A stretch of DNA of 18,874 nt from Alphaproteobacteria bacterium UBA4588 (lineage in GTDB: Bacteria > Pseudomonadota > Alphaproteobacteria > Puniceispirillales > Puniceispirillaceae), in contig DGJU01000047.1 in NCBI GenBank assembly GCA_002387605.1, positions 1 through 18,874 on the forward strand. Direction: 5' to 3'. Position numbers and translations under genes: made by a program. This document shows, piece by piece, positions 7,312 through 15,228 of the stretch; the stretch's first letter is position 1; every line of letters starts with the position of its first letter. The notes beneath the pieces are model-generated. The model ran no database searches and was not told the origin of the DNA. It was given only the letters and a program-made list of their open reading frames with translations.

Positions 7312-8001
7312 TTAGCCTGTGAGGGTATTAAGATGGGTTGCTACATAGCTAAGGTCTGAAGCGATATGATCCGGCGCGTTTGGCAGCCGCTCCACAGGTG
7401 CACCTGAACGGTTAGCCCAGATGGTATGAAATCCAAACAATCCAGCCGCCGCCGCATCCCAGCCATTTGACGAGACAAACAGAATTTCAGACGGCTGTGC
7501 ATCAAAATATTTACAGCCAAGCTCATAGACTTGAGGGGCTGGTTTAAAAATCCCAACATCTTCCACCGACAACAACCCTGCAAGACGTGATGAAAGCCCC
7601 GCTGCTGCAAAGGCATCTGCCAGCATGTCATGATTCCCGTTTGACAGAACAGCCGCCGGAAGACCTGCTTTGTCAAGAGCATCCAGCATAGCTGGCACTT
7701 CGCTATAGGCATCAAGCTTGCGATAGAGTGAGAGCAAGTCAGCACGCATATCCTTATTATCAAGCCCAAGAGAGTCCATGGCAAAATCAAGTGCATCCTC
7801 GGTTATCTCCCAGAAGGGCTTATAGCTGCCGGACAGGCTACGGAGCCATGAATAATTTAACTGACGCGAACGCCATAGCGCCGATAGCTCTGGCCAGACA
7901 TCACTCAGCGCGGGATATGTGCCAGACCCTGCTAGATTAGCGGCGGCCGAATCAACATCCAACAGCGTGCCATATGCATCAAACAAAACAACTTTATACA
8001 T
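7312..8001 (-). CDS. type II (S)-2-haloacid dehalogenase, HAD superfamily
   Basis: This 229-aa cytoplasmic enzyme has the normal length for the family. Haloacid dehalogenases of this type hydrolyse L-2-haloalkanoic acids to D-2-hydroxy acids through an aspartyl ester. The catalytic set looks complete: nucleophile D8 in FDAYGTLLDV, arginines in WRSRQLNYSWLRS (R44/R46), S120-N121 in LSNGN, K153 and Y159 in IFKPAPQVYELG, and S177, N179 and D182 in FVSSNGWDAAAAGLFG. These separate it from general HAD phosphatases, although 2-haloacid activity is not proven and natural substrates in such bacteria may differ. It lies 14 bp after a DMT permease gene and 23 bp before the DUF4864-like gene, so it belongs to the DMT-led operon. 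Confidence 0.9.
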   Translation of the reverse strand: MYKVVLFDAYGTLLDVDSAAANLAGSGTYPALSDVWPELSALWRSRQLNYSWLRSLSGSYKPFWEITEDALDFAMDSLGLDNKDMRADLLSLYRKLDAYSEVPAMLDALDKAGLPAAVLSNGNHDMLADAFAAAGLSSRLAGLLSVEDVGIFKPAPQVYELGCKYFDAQPSEILFVSSNGWDAAAAGLFGFHTIWANRSGAPVERLPNAPDHIASDLSYVATHLNTLTG

Positions 8002-8015
8002 TTATTCCACGCTCC

Positions 8016-8942
8016 CTATTCAGGTTGCTTACGTTTCAGGCGAACAGCAAAACGTTGCGATAAAATCACGCTGGTAATAATTAATGCCATCGCTACCAGT
8101 TTTTCAATTCCAATTGATTCGCCGAGAAAAAATCCACCAACCAGAACGGCAACAACCGGAATAAGATAGCCAACATTTGCCATAAACCCGGCACCAGCAC
8201 GTTTAATTAAAACATAGCGAAGGGAAAATGCAAAGCCGCTGGATATCATCCCCAGCCAACACAGTGCCCACCATGTATCTGCCTGCCAGCTCGCAGGATG
8301 TGGAACATCATTCAGAAACGCTGTCGGTATCATGAAAGAGGCGGCAATGAGAAGTGACAGACAGGCAAGTTTTGCCGGCTCTATCATTGTCAGACGCCAT
8401 GCAACCAAATTGCCGGCCGCATAACATCCGGACGCCAATACAACAGCAAGCTGTGCCATTAACGACATGCTTCCAACCTGAAGAACACCCTCATACATCA
8501 ACACAATAACACCCAGAAAACCAAGGGAGATTGCCCCAAAGCGTGCTGGGGATACCTCTTCCTCGCCGGTGATAAAATGGCCACCAAGGGCTGTAATTAA
8601 CGGACCGGTTGAAATCAAAAGACCAACAAGATTTGAATCAAGACGCGTTTCCGCCCAGCTGATTAAAAAGAAGGGTGCCAGCGTACCCACCAAGCCAATA
8701 AAGAAAAGTATTCTGAGGTTTTGTGCTGTCAGAAGTGATTTTTTCACACGCCAAGCAGGTGAGCCAATCAAGATAAGGAATACGAAAAGAGTTAACCCTC
8801 CAATGAGAGCACGGGCGGCTGCAACACCAAAAGGCCCTATATCAAGGACAGCAATTTTAATAGCTGCAAAGGCAGTGCCCCAGATACAGGACAGAAATAC
8901 CAGAATGGCAACATTCACAGTATCGGCTCTGGTAAATGTCAT
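8016..8942 (-). CDS. EamA/DMT-superfamily permease (copy 3)
   Basis: This 308-aa inner-membrane protein has ten predicted helices in two EamA halves. TM1 has LSCIWGTAFAAIKIAV (residues 18-33), the classic W-G-x-x-F/I-x-x-x-K pattern of the family, and the first half ends with ISLGFLGVIVLMYEG. The C-terminal tail is short and basic (RLKRKQPE), as expected inside the cell. A GGAGAG ribosome site lies 6 nt before the ATG, within the end of the upstream permease gene, and the start overlaps that gene's TGA by 4 nt (ATGA). It is third in a three-permease chain; whether the three form one complex or act separately is not shown by sequence. Confidence 0.92.
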   Translation of the reverse strand: MTFTRADTVNVAILVFLSCIWGTAFAAIKIAVLDIGPFGVAAARALIGGLTLFVFLILIGSPAWRVKKSLLTAQNLRILFFIGLVGTLAPFFLISWAETRLDSNLVGLLISTGPLITALGGHFITGEEEVSPARFGAISLGFLGVIVLMYEGVLQVGSMSLMAQLAVVLASGCYAAGNLVAWRLTMIEPAKLACLSLLIAASFMIPTAFLNDVPHPASWQADTWWALCWLGMISSGFAFSLRYVLIKRAGAGFMANVGYLIPVVAVLVGGFFLGESIGIEKLVAMALIITSVILSQRFAVRLKRKQPE

Positions 8943-9847
8943 GATGCGCTCTCCGCTGGTTGTTTTTTTTCTGATAAGCCAAGACGCAAACCAATACCAA
9001 CAAGACAGAAACCCACAAAATGAAATAAGTGCAGTGACTCATTCAAGAATATTGTTGCCATGATAGCTGTTGCGATGGGTATCCAATAGAAAAACATACC
9101 CGCCTTGTTCGGACCGAGTGTTGAGACACCGGAGGTGTAGAATTTGTAGGCAAGGAACGCCGGACCAATGACAATATAGGCAATGACCCACACAGTTTCA
9201 GATGTGACCTGAAGCTGCCTATCAAAGGCCAGCTCATAAAACAGGAAGGGCAGCAATTGCAGTGCGCCAATGACAAAAATGACAAACAGGAATGTCCATT
9301 GGTCAAGTTTCGGCAGAGCTTTTATCAACACTGAAAAAATGCTGTAAACACCAATGGCTGTTAGCATCAAGATATCGCCCAGATTAAACTGCAGGGCATA
9401 AAGCTGTTCAAGCGAGCCTTTTGTGAGAACAACAAATACCCCGATAGTCGCAAATATCATTCCTGATATCTGCATAACTGAAACAGGTGTTTTATATATT
9501 GCGCGGTCGACGGCAGCGATAAAGACAGGCAATGCAACCTGCAGCAATCCTACATTTGTTGCGCTGGTGTAATTTAGCGAAGCATATTGCAGCGTATTGA
9601 ACATCCCAATGCCGAAAGTTGCTGCCCAAAAAATCAAAAATTTATGTTTCCAGAATATCGGAAAAGATGCCCGCAATGGAGGGCGCATAATGATAAGCAC
9701 CAGCAAAGCAGCAAGCGTCCACCGCCAGAAGGCGAGTTGAAAGGGCGGCAGCTCTTCAAAGAAAGCCCTGCCAACAATCGCATTGCCTGCCCAAAAGGTT
9801 GTGGTGAGGAACAGGTAAATAAACGCGGTGCGCGTAGAGACAATCAT
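8939..9847 (-). CDS. EamA/DMT-superfamily permease (copy 4)
   Basis: This 302-aa inner-membrane protein has two EamA repeats. I place the start at the ATG at 9847, which overlaps the TGA of the preceding permease as ATGA and puts TM1 (AFIYLFLTTTFWAGNAIVGR) about 8 residues in. A longer frame back to a TTG at 9913 would overlap the upstream gene by 70 bp and add a segment with no family resemblance. The first half ends near ISGMIFATIGVFVVLTKG and the second near HFVGFCLVGIGLRLG. The ribosome site is poor, so translation probably depends on coupling to the upstream gene. The substrate is unknown. Confidence 0.9.
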   Translation of the reverse strand: MIVSTRTAFIYLFLTTTFWAGNAIVGRAFFEELPPFQLAFWRWTLAALLVLIIMRPPLRASFPIFWKHKFLIFWAATFGIGMFNTLQYASLNYTSATNVGLLQVALPVFIAAVDRAIYKTPVSVMQISGMIFATIGVFVVLTKGSLEQLYALQFNLGDILMLTAIGVYSIFSVLIKALPKLDQWTFLFVIFVIGALQLLPFLFYELAFDRQLQVTSETVWVIAYIVIGPAFLAYKFYTSGVSTLGPNKAGMFFYWIPIATAIMATIFLNESLHLFHFVGFCLVGIGLRLGLSEKKQPAESAS

Positions 9848-10734
9848 AACACCAATAACCCAGAACAGACACAAACCAAAATGGCCCCAACCCAGGCGCC
9901 CCATGTCGGACAATAGCGTGTCTGATACCAGACAAATGGCAGTATCAACACAGGGGTTATTGACGATAAAATAGTGACATCAGCAACACTGCCTGTTTCG
10001 AGCGCAATCAGCAGCAGAACAACGCCAAAACTAATCCCAAAGAAACTATTTGCTGTAATTAATCCTGCTATTTTTAGCGACGGAAAGACCAGCCGGCTTT
10101 CTGGCCGCTTATCAAATGGCCAGGTAAGACAAAAGCACGCCGCAGCAAAGCCAACACGAACCAGCGTTGTCATCATTGGGTCGGCACCCCCCTCCATGAC
10201 AGGTCGCAGAATAAGAATACCAATTGCCTGACCGAACGCCGCACAAATACCTGCGCCCACACCAAGCCAGAGCGGCGGTGTTATTTCTTCCCAGACATGT
10301 AGCAAATCCCGGCGCTTGCCATAAAGGACCGCCAGACAAATGCCAGCAAACCCCAGACAGATAGCAATAATTTTTAAACCGCCAATACCCTCTTCCAGAA
10401 ACAGCCAGCCAAGCAAAGCAGCAATTGGCGCATTGGCAGCAAATAATACGCCCGTCCGCCGTGGGCCAAGCCGTCGCATCGCAACAAACAAGAAGTAATC
10501 ACCAAGCACAACGCCAACTAAGCTGGAGATAATAATTGGTAATAGCAAGTCTGATGAAATGTGCCAGTCACCACCCTGTAGGACAATCATAACGAGCAGA
10601 ATGACCGTTGCGATAATCATTCTGAGCCGATTGAAGTGGAGCGGGCCAAGCATCCGCACAGGATGATGAGCAAAGATGCTGGCTAGTGTCCAGCTAAAGG
10701 CTGCACCAAGGGCAAAAAGATGCGCAGATTGCAT
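9844..10734 (-). CDS. EamA/DMT-superfamily permease (copy 5)
   Basis: This 296-aa inner-membrane protein is first in the three-permease chain. It is more divergent: TM1 is ALGAAFSWTLASIFAHHPV, without the usual W-G pair, and the first half ends AICLGFAGICLAVLYGKRR. The second half contains LLIALETGSVADVTILSSI, with the Ser-Ile-Thr-Pro turn seen before the last two helices in many EamA proteins. The protein ends directly in the last membrane helix (VCVCSGLLVL), leaving no cytoplasmic tail. The ATG at 10734 has no clear ribosome site; a 103-bp gap separates it from regA, so a promoter may lie there. Confidence 0.9.
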   Translation of the reverse strand: MQSAHLFALGAAFSWTLASIFAHHPVRMLGPLHFNRLRMIIATVILLVMIVLQGGDWHISSDLLLPIIISSLVGVVLGDYFLFVAMRRLGPRRTGVLFAANAPIAALLGWLFLEEGIGGLKIIAICLGFAGICLAVLYGKRRDLLHVWEEITPPLWLGVGAGICAAFGQAIGILILRPVMEGGADPMMTTLVRVGFAAACFCLTWPFDKRPESRLVFPSLKIAGLITANSFFGISFGVVLLLIALETGSVADVTILSSITPVLILPFVWYQTRYCPTWGAWVGAILVCVCSGLLVL

Positions 10735-10837
10735 AGGCGTAATTTCTATTCGTGAAGTAGTGAAGCAGATATCACCATCACAGTAAGCTGACGGCAGAGG
10801 AGAGAGAATAGCGGACAGGGCTATCTATACAAAATCA
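10735..10837. other. intergenic region between regA and the DMT-led operon
   Basis: This 103-bp gap holds a 5-bp ATAGC/GCTAT stem with a 7-nt loop (10808-10824) close after the regA stop. No T-tract follows, so a factor-independent terminator is not supported. The rest is a pyrimidine-rich stretch on the minus strand and an unassigned leader. RegA itself could bind here, but I see no defined site. Confidence 0.3.
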
Positions 10838-11368
10838 TTAACTGCGCGGGGCGTGTTTAGCAAGAATACGTTGTAATGTTCTGCGATGCATTTTCAGTCG
10901 GCGTGCTGTTTCTGATACATTGCGATCGCATTGCTCAAAGACACGCTGAATATGTTCCCAGCGCACCCGGTCTGCGCTCATTGGGTCTTCTGGTGGTTCT
11001 GGCAGGCTACCTTCAGCCTGAAGCAAGGCGCGGTGGATTTGGTCGGCATTTGCCGGCTTTGGTAAATAATCAAGAGCGCCAGCTTTCACAGCAGCAACGG
11101 CCGTCGCAATATTACCAAATCCGGTGAGAATTATAATGCGGCAAGCCGGGCTGACTGACTGAAGATAGGAGACAACTTCCAAACCATTCCCATCTTCGAG
11201 TTTAAGATCAAGAATAGCATATTCCGGCGGCGCTTCTTTTATCATCAAAAGCGCTTCGGAAACCTGTTCGGCTGAGCGCACCTCAAAGCCGCGCTGTTCC
11301 ATTGCCCGGCTTAATGTCCGGCGCAACGCATTATCATCATCTAGTATCAATAAAGAGCCTTGGCTCAT
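10838..11368 (-). CDS. regA: RegA/PrrA/ActR-type redox response regulator
   Basis: This 176-aa protein has the two-part layout of the RegA family. The receiver domain (about 5-120) has acidic pocket D10-D12, phospho-acceptor D54 in AILDLKLEDGNGL, T82 in ILTGFGN and K104 in YLPKPA. A proline-rich hinge (LPEPPEDP) leads to a short Fis-like helix-turn-helix, CDRNVSETARRLKMHRRTL (147-165), ending RILAKHAPRS. The HTH and hinge are nearly diagnostic: the family controls aerobic/anaerobic energy metabolism, and photosynthesis or carbon and nitrogen fixation where these exist. GAGGAT upstream of the ATG supports the start. It follows regB by 17 bp and is the last gene of the replication-cluster run. 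Confidence 0.95.
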   Translation of the reverse strand: MSQGSLLILDDDNALRRTLSRAMEQRGFEVRSAEQVSEALLMIKEAPPEYAILDLKLEDGNGLEVVSYLQSVSPACRIIILTGFGNIATAVAAVKAGALDYLPKPANADQIHRALLQAEGSLPEPPEDPMSADRVRWEHIQRVFEQCDRNVSETARRLKMHRRTLQRILAKHAPRS

Positions 11369-11385
11369 CAGTTTATCCTCGATAC

Positions 11386-12747
11386 TCAGACCAGCCGCGC
11401 AAGGGGCATGGTAATTACGATTTCCGCGCCGCCACTCTTCTGATTAGACACAACCAGTGAGCCGCCACGGCCTTCAATTATTGTCTGGGCCAGAAACAGC
11501 CCTAAGCCCCGATGACCGCCTGTTCCCTGCCGGCTGCTATTCCATGGCTGACCAACAATAGCCATCACAGACGCCCGAAAACCAGGGCCATCATCTGCTA
11601 CCTTAACTATGATATGGGTCTCATTCCATGAGATATCCAGAGTGATAAGGTTATTTGCATAATCATCTGCATTATCAAGCAATGTTTCGAGAGCATATTT
11701 TATATCTGGTAGCGGTAAAAGTTCTGGCTCGCGCGGCACGCTTGTGTCTGCTCCCTCTGCCAAGACAAGGCGAGAACCAAGCGTAGCAGTGGTGATGTTA
11801 ACCTTATGTGTCATATCAGCAAGATGCGGAGCTAACTGGGCTTGAAATATCTGACTAACAGGAAGCGCCGCCGCTAAATCCTTGCCGCTCATCTGCGCGT
11901 CCTTATCAAGCTCGGAGAGGATAATACGGCACCGCTCAACTTCAGCATTCAGCAGCGCAATATCTTCCTGAAGCTCTTTATCGCCCGCCCATTTTTTCCC
12001 CAATTGGCCCGGAAGCTCGTGCGAGATCAGCGCAATTGTATTCAGCGGCGAGCCAAGTTTATGTGCCGCAGCCGCCGCAAGCGTGCCAAGCGCTGTTATC
12101 TGTTGTTCGCGCGCCAGAATAAGCTGTGTTGCACCGAGTGCGGCTTCTGTCCGGCGGGCTTCAGCAGCAAGCCACCAGACATAAAACCCAATAAAAACTG
12201 ACGATACAAGCAGCGCCGAAAGCAACCCGAATAAATAGAGGTTTGGCAGATGAAACCCTGTCTCATACCATGGCAATGGCAGGTGGAAAAACAATAGGCA
12301 AGCAGCGCTTATCCCAACAAGAATGACCAGCGAAATTGTTGCCTTTATATCTAGCAACGCTGCAGAAACAACGATAGGCGCGAGGAAAAGCATCGCAAAT
12401 GGATTTTCAAGACCACCTGTCAGATAGAGCAGGCCAGCAAGCTGAAGCACATCAAAATGCAAGGCAAGGACAACTTCACTCAATTTAATCTTGCTTGGAT
12501 TACGCAAGCGCCAAACTTGCCATAAATTGACGCAAATACCCACCAACACAATACCAAGAGCACTCAGAATCAAAACATCAAACTGCAGGACATGGTAGAC
12601 CAGAAGCAATGCCACCGTCTGACCTGCCAGAGCAAGCCAGCGAATAGACGTCACCGCCTTTGGATCAATCGGTGAACGCCCCCTTAAGCGGGGCGGCATT
12701 AACGGGTCTGACGATCCTGCTATTGTATCAGCATCGACCCGCCTCAT
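11386..12747 (-). CDS. regB: RegB/PrrB/ActS-type redox-sensing histidine kinase
   Basis: This 453-aa membrane kinase has about six N-terminal helices (residues 34-192), a HisKA dimerisation domain with phospho-acceptor H229, and an ATPase domain with DNADDYANN (N-box, 358-366), DDGPGF (385-390) and GHRGLGLFLA (411-420). Two family redox elements are visible: the quinone-site motif GGLENPF (111-117) and a cysteine in ERCRIILSEL (C273), which matches the redox-active Cys of Rhodobacter RegB. Family members autophosphorylate when the quinone pool is reduced and signal to RegA. The H-box reads AAHKLGSPL, with Lys after the His where Glu is usual. The ATG shares its A with the gyrB TGA stop, and no strong ribosome site is present, so expression is probably coupled to gyrB. 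Confidence 0.93.
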   Translation of the reverse strand: MRRVDADTIAGSSDPLMPPRLRGRSPIDPKAVTSIRWLALAGQTVALLLVYHVLQFDVLILSALGIVLVGICVNLWQVWRLRNPSKIKLSEVVLALHFDVLQLAGLLYLTGGLENPFAMLFLAPIVVSAALLDIKATISLVILVGISAACLLFFHLPLPWYETGFHLPNLYLFGLLSALLVSSVFIGFYVWWLAAEARRTEAALGATQLILAREQQITALGTLAAAAAHKLGSPLNTIALISHELPGQLGKKWAGDKELQEDIALLNAEVERCRIILSELDKDAQMSGKDLAAALPVSQIFQAQLAPHLADMTHKVNITTATLGSRLVLAEGADTSVPREPELLPLPDIKYALETLLDNADDYANNLITLDISWNETHIIVKVADDGPGFRASVMAIVGQPWNSSRQGTGGHRGLGLFLAQTIIEGRGGSLVVSNQKSGGAEIVITMPLARLV

Positions 12748-15188
12748 CAGATATCCAGATTGGAAACTTTAAGCGCATTTTCTTGAATAAAGTTCCGCCG
12801 CTCTTCCACAGCTTCTCCCATCAAGGTCGAGAAAGCCATATTAGCATCTTCTTCTTCGGTTACACGCACTTGAAGAAGTGTCCGCTGATTAGGGTCAAGT
12901 GTAGTTTCCCAAAGCTGATCAGGGTTCATTTCTCCCAGTCCCTTATAGCGGGCAATCTGAGCACCTTTGCGCCCTTGCGCTACAATATGGGTGGCCAGAT
13001 GAGACGGCCCTGAAATATCTGCCTGATGCGCCCCGCTTGTAAAGGTCAGCTTATGCGAGAACATTTCCTGCAATAAGCCTGCTGCCCCATTAAGCTGTCT
13101 GGCTTCGGTTGTTGTAACAAGGCGCTTATCCAAACGATGTGTTTCAGTGATACCGCGTAATGTGCGCCGTAGCACAATTTCAGGCCCAGAAGCAGCCTCT
13201 TCTACGACGCCGCTCCATCCCCGCTCAAGCGGGTCTGAATAATGGTCCATCCGTTCAGCTAGAAGCTGGGCTGAGTCAGCGTTCGATAATACATCCAGAT
13301 TAAGCATGCCAGCAATTGCAGCCTGCTCGATAACATCACGGTTTTCAATCTGGAAGGTTAGCTGGTCGATTGTACGAGACAGAGACACTGATTTTTCAAC
13401 CAGCTCTTTTAACTCTGGCCCAGCAACCTGCAATCCGGCTTCATTTGTCAGAGCCCCCTCTTTCAGACCAGCTGTAATCAGGTAATCATCAAGGGCATGC
13501 TGGTCTTTCAGATAAACTTCAGACGCGCCACGTTTCGAGCGGAATAGCGGTGGCTGTGCAATATACAGATATCCCAGTTCAATCAGAGGCCGCATATGGC
13601 GGAAGAAGAATGTCAGAAGCAGGGTCCGAATATGGCTGCCATCAACATCAGCATCCGTCATGATAATGATTTTATGATAGCGGATTTTTTCTTGATTCAT
13701 ATCCGCATTGCCAACCCCTGCACCAATGGCAGTAATTAAGGTGCCAATTTCAGCAGATGACAGCATTTTATCCAAACGGGCACGTTCAACATTAAGGATT
13801 TTACCGCGAAGCGGCAAGATAGCCTGTTGCGCCCGATCACGTCCCTGTTTTGCAGACCCTCCAGCAGAATCACCCTCAACCAGGAATAATTCTGATTTTG
13901 ATGGGTCTTTTTCCTGACAGTCAGCAAGCTTACCCGGCAAGCTTGCAATATCCAGCACACCCTTGCGGCGTGTTAGCTCGCGCGCTCTGCGGGCGGCTTC
14001 GCGGGCCGCAGCAGCTTCATAGGCTTTCGAGACAATTTTACGTGCCTCTGACGGATGCTCTTCAAACCACTGGCTAAGTGCTTCACTGACACAGCCCTCT
14101 ACAATTGGGCGCACTTCAGATGAGACAAGCTTATCTTTGGTCTGGGATGAGAATTTCGGGTCTGGCACTTTCACCGACACAATTGCGGTTAGGCCTTCAC
14201 GCGAATCATCGCCTGATAATTGTACTTTTTCACGTTTTGCGATCCCGCTAGACTGGGCATAATTATTCACAATACGGGTCAGAGCGCCTCTGAATCCGGC
14301 TAGATGGGTGCCACCATCACGCTGCGGGATATTGTTAGTGAAGCACAATGTTGATTCATGAAAGCTATCTGTCCAGGCAAGTGATAACTCAACAATCACA
14401 TCATCTTTTTCAATCGTGCTATGAATTGTCGGATGTAAGGCATTGCGGGATTTGTTGAGATATTCAACAAACGCTATCAGCCCGCCATCAAAGAAAAACT
14501 CGGACACATGTTCTTCAGCTTTGCGATTATCGGTCAACCGGATACGCACACCCGAATTCAGGAAAGCAAGTTCACGCAACCTGTTTTCAAGCGTGGCAAA
14601 ATCAAACTCAACCTGAGAAAATGTATTTGTTGATGGCAGAAACGTAATCTGGGTGCCAGTTTTATCGGGCGTAGCCACACCTTGAACAAGCGGGGCCTCA
14701 GATTCGCCGTGAACAAACCGCATCGTATGTTCATGGCCATGCTTCCAGATTGTAAGCTCAAGCCACTGCGACAGCGCATTCACAACCGATACACCAACAC
14801 CGTGCAGGCCGCCTGACACTTTATAGGAATTATTATCAAACTTACCGCCAGCATGGAGCTGGGTCATGATAACTTCAGCAGCAGATATTTGTTCTTCAGT
14901 GTGAATTTCTGTTGGGATGCCGCGTCCATTATCTGAAACAGAAACAGAGCCATCACCGTTCAAGATGATCTGAACAATGTCACAATGCCCGGCAAGGGCT
15001 TCATCAATGGCATTATCAACAACTTCATAAACCATGTGGTGAAGACCAGAGCCGTCATCTGTATCACCAATATACATGCCCGGGCGTTTCCGCACAGCAT
15101 CTAGCCCGCGTAATACCTTAATCGAATCTGCCCCATATTCCTCAGAATTTTGGGTGCTATTTTCGGCGACCTGATCATCTTCACTCAT
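12747..15188 (-). CDS. gyrB: DNA gyrase subunit B
   Basis: This 813-aa protein has the expected length and domain order for proteobacterial GyrB. The GHKL ATPase part shows RKRPGMYIGDT (34-44), EVVDNAIDEA (55-64), DNGRGIP (86-92) and GLHGVGVSVVNALS (127-140). The TOPRIM part has EGDSAGGSAKQGR (438-450) and TDADVDGSH (511-519), and the C-terminal tail has ARYKGLGEMNP (746-756). With GyrA it introduces negative supercoils. The position matching E. coli K447 of the quinolone region is Arg (R461), a conservative difference. AAGGAG upstream of the ATG at 15188 supports the start. It follows recF by 40 bp and overlaps regB by one base. Confidence 0.98.
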   Translation of the reverse strand: MSEDDQVAENSTQNSEEYGADSIKVLRGLDAVRKRPGMYIGDTDDGSGLHHMVYEVVDNAIDEALAGHCDIVQIILNGDGSVSVSDNGRGIPTEIHTEEQISAAEVIMTQLHAGGKFDNNSYKVSGGLHGVGVSVVNALSQWLELTIWKHGHEHTMRFVHGESEAPLVQGVATPDKTGTQITFLPSTNTFSQVEFDFATLENRLRELAFLNSGVRIRLTDNRKAEEHVSEFFFDGGLIAFVEYLNKSRNALHPTIHSTIEKDDVIVELSLAWTDSFHESTLCFTNNIPQRDGGTHLAGFRGALTRIVNNYAQSSGIAKREKVQLSGDDSREGLTAIVSVKVPDPKFSSQTKDKLVSSEVRPIVEGCVSEALSQWFEEHPSEARKIVSKAYEAAAAREAARRARELTRRKGVLDIASLPGKLADCQEKDPSKSELFLVEGDSAGGSAKQGRDRAQQAILPLRGKILNVERARLDKMLSSAEIGTLITAIGAGVGNADMNQEKIRYHKIIIMTDADVDGSHIRTLLLTFFFRHMRPLIELGYLYIAQPPLFRSKRGASEVYLKDQHALDDYLITAGLKEGALTNEAGLQVAGPELKELVEKSVSLSRTIDQLTFQIENRDVIEQAAIAGMLNLDVLSNADSAQLLAERMDHYSDPLERGWSGVVEEAASGPEIVLRRTLRGITETHRLDKRLVTTTEARQLNGAAGLLQEMFSHKLTFTSGAHQADISGPSHLATHIVAQGRKGAQIARYKGLGEMNPDQLWETTLDPNQRTLLQVRVTEEEDANMAFSTLMGEAVEERRNFIQENALKVSNLDI

Positions 15189-15228
15189 CGCGACACTCCT
15201 TGCTAAAACCTATTTCCCTCATAATGCG

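Noticed and set aside
9848..9913. TTG-initiated extension of DMT permease copy 4
   Set aside because: Would overlap the upstream gene by 70 bp and adds residues unlike the family; the ATGA-overlapping ATG fits better.
10752..10767. GTGAAGTA / GTGAAGCA direct repeat
   Set aside because: Two short imperfect copies only; likely chance.
10808..10824. Stem after regA as a terminator
   Set aside because: Only 5 bp and not followed by a T-tract.
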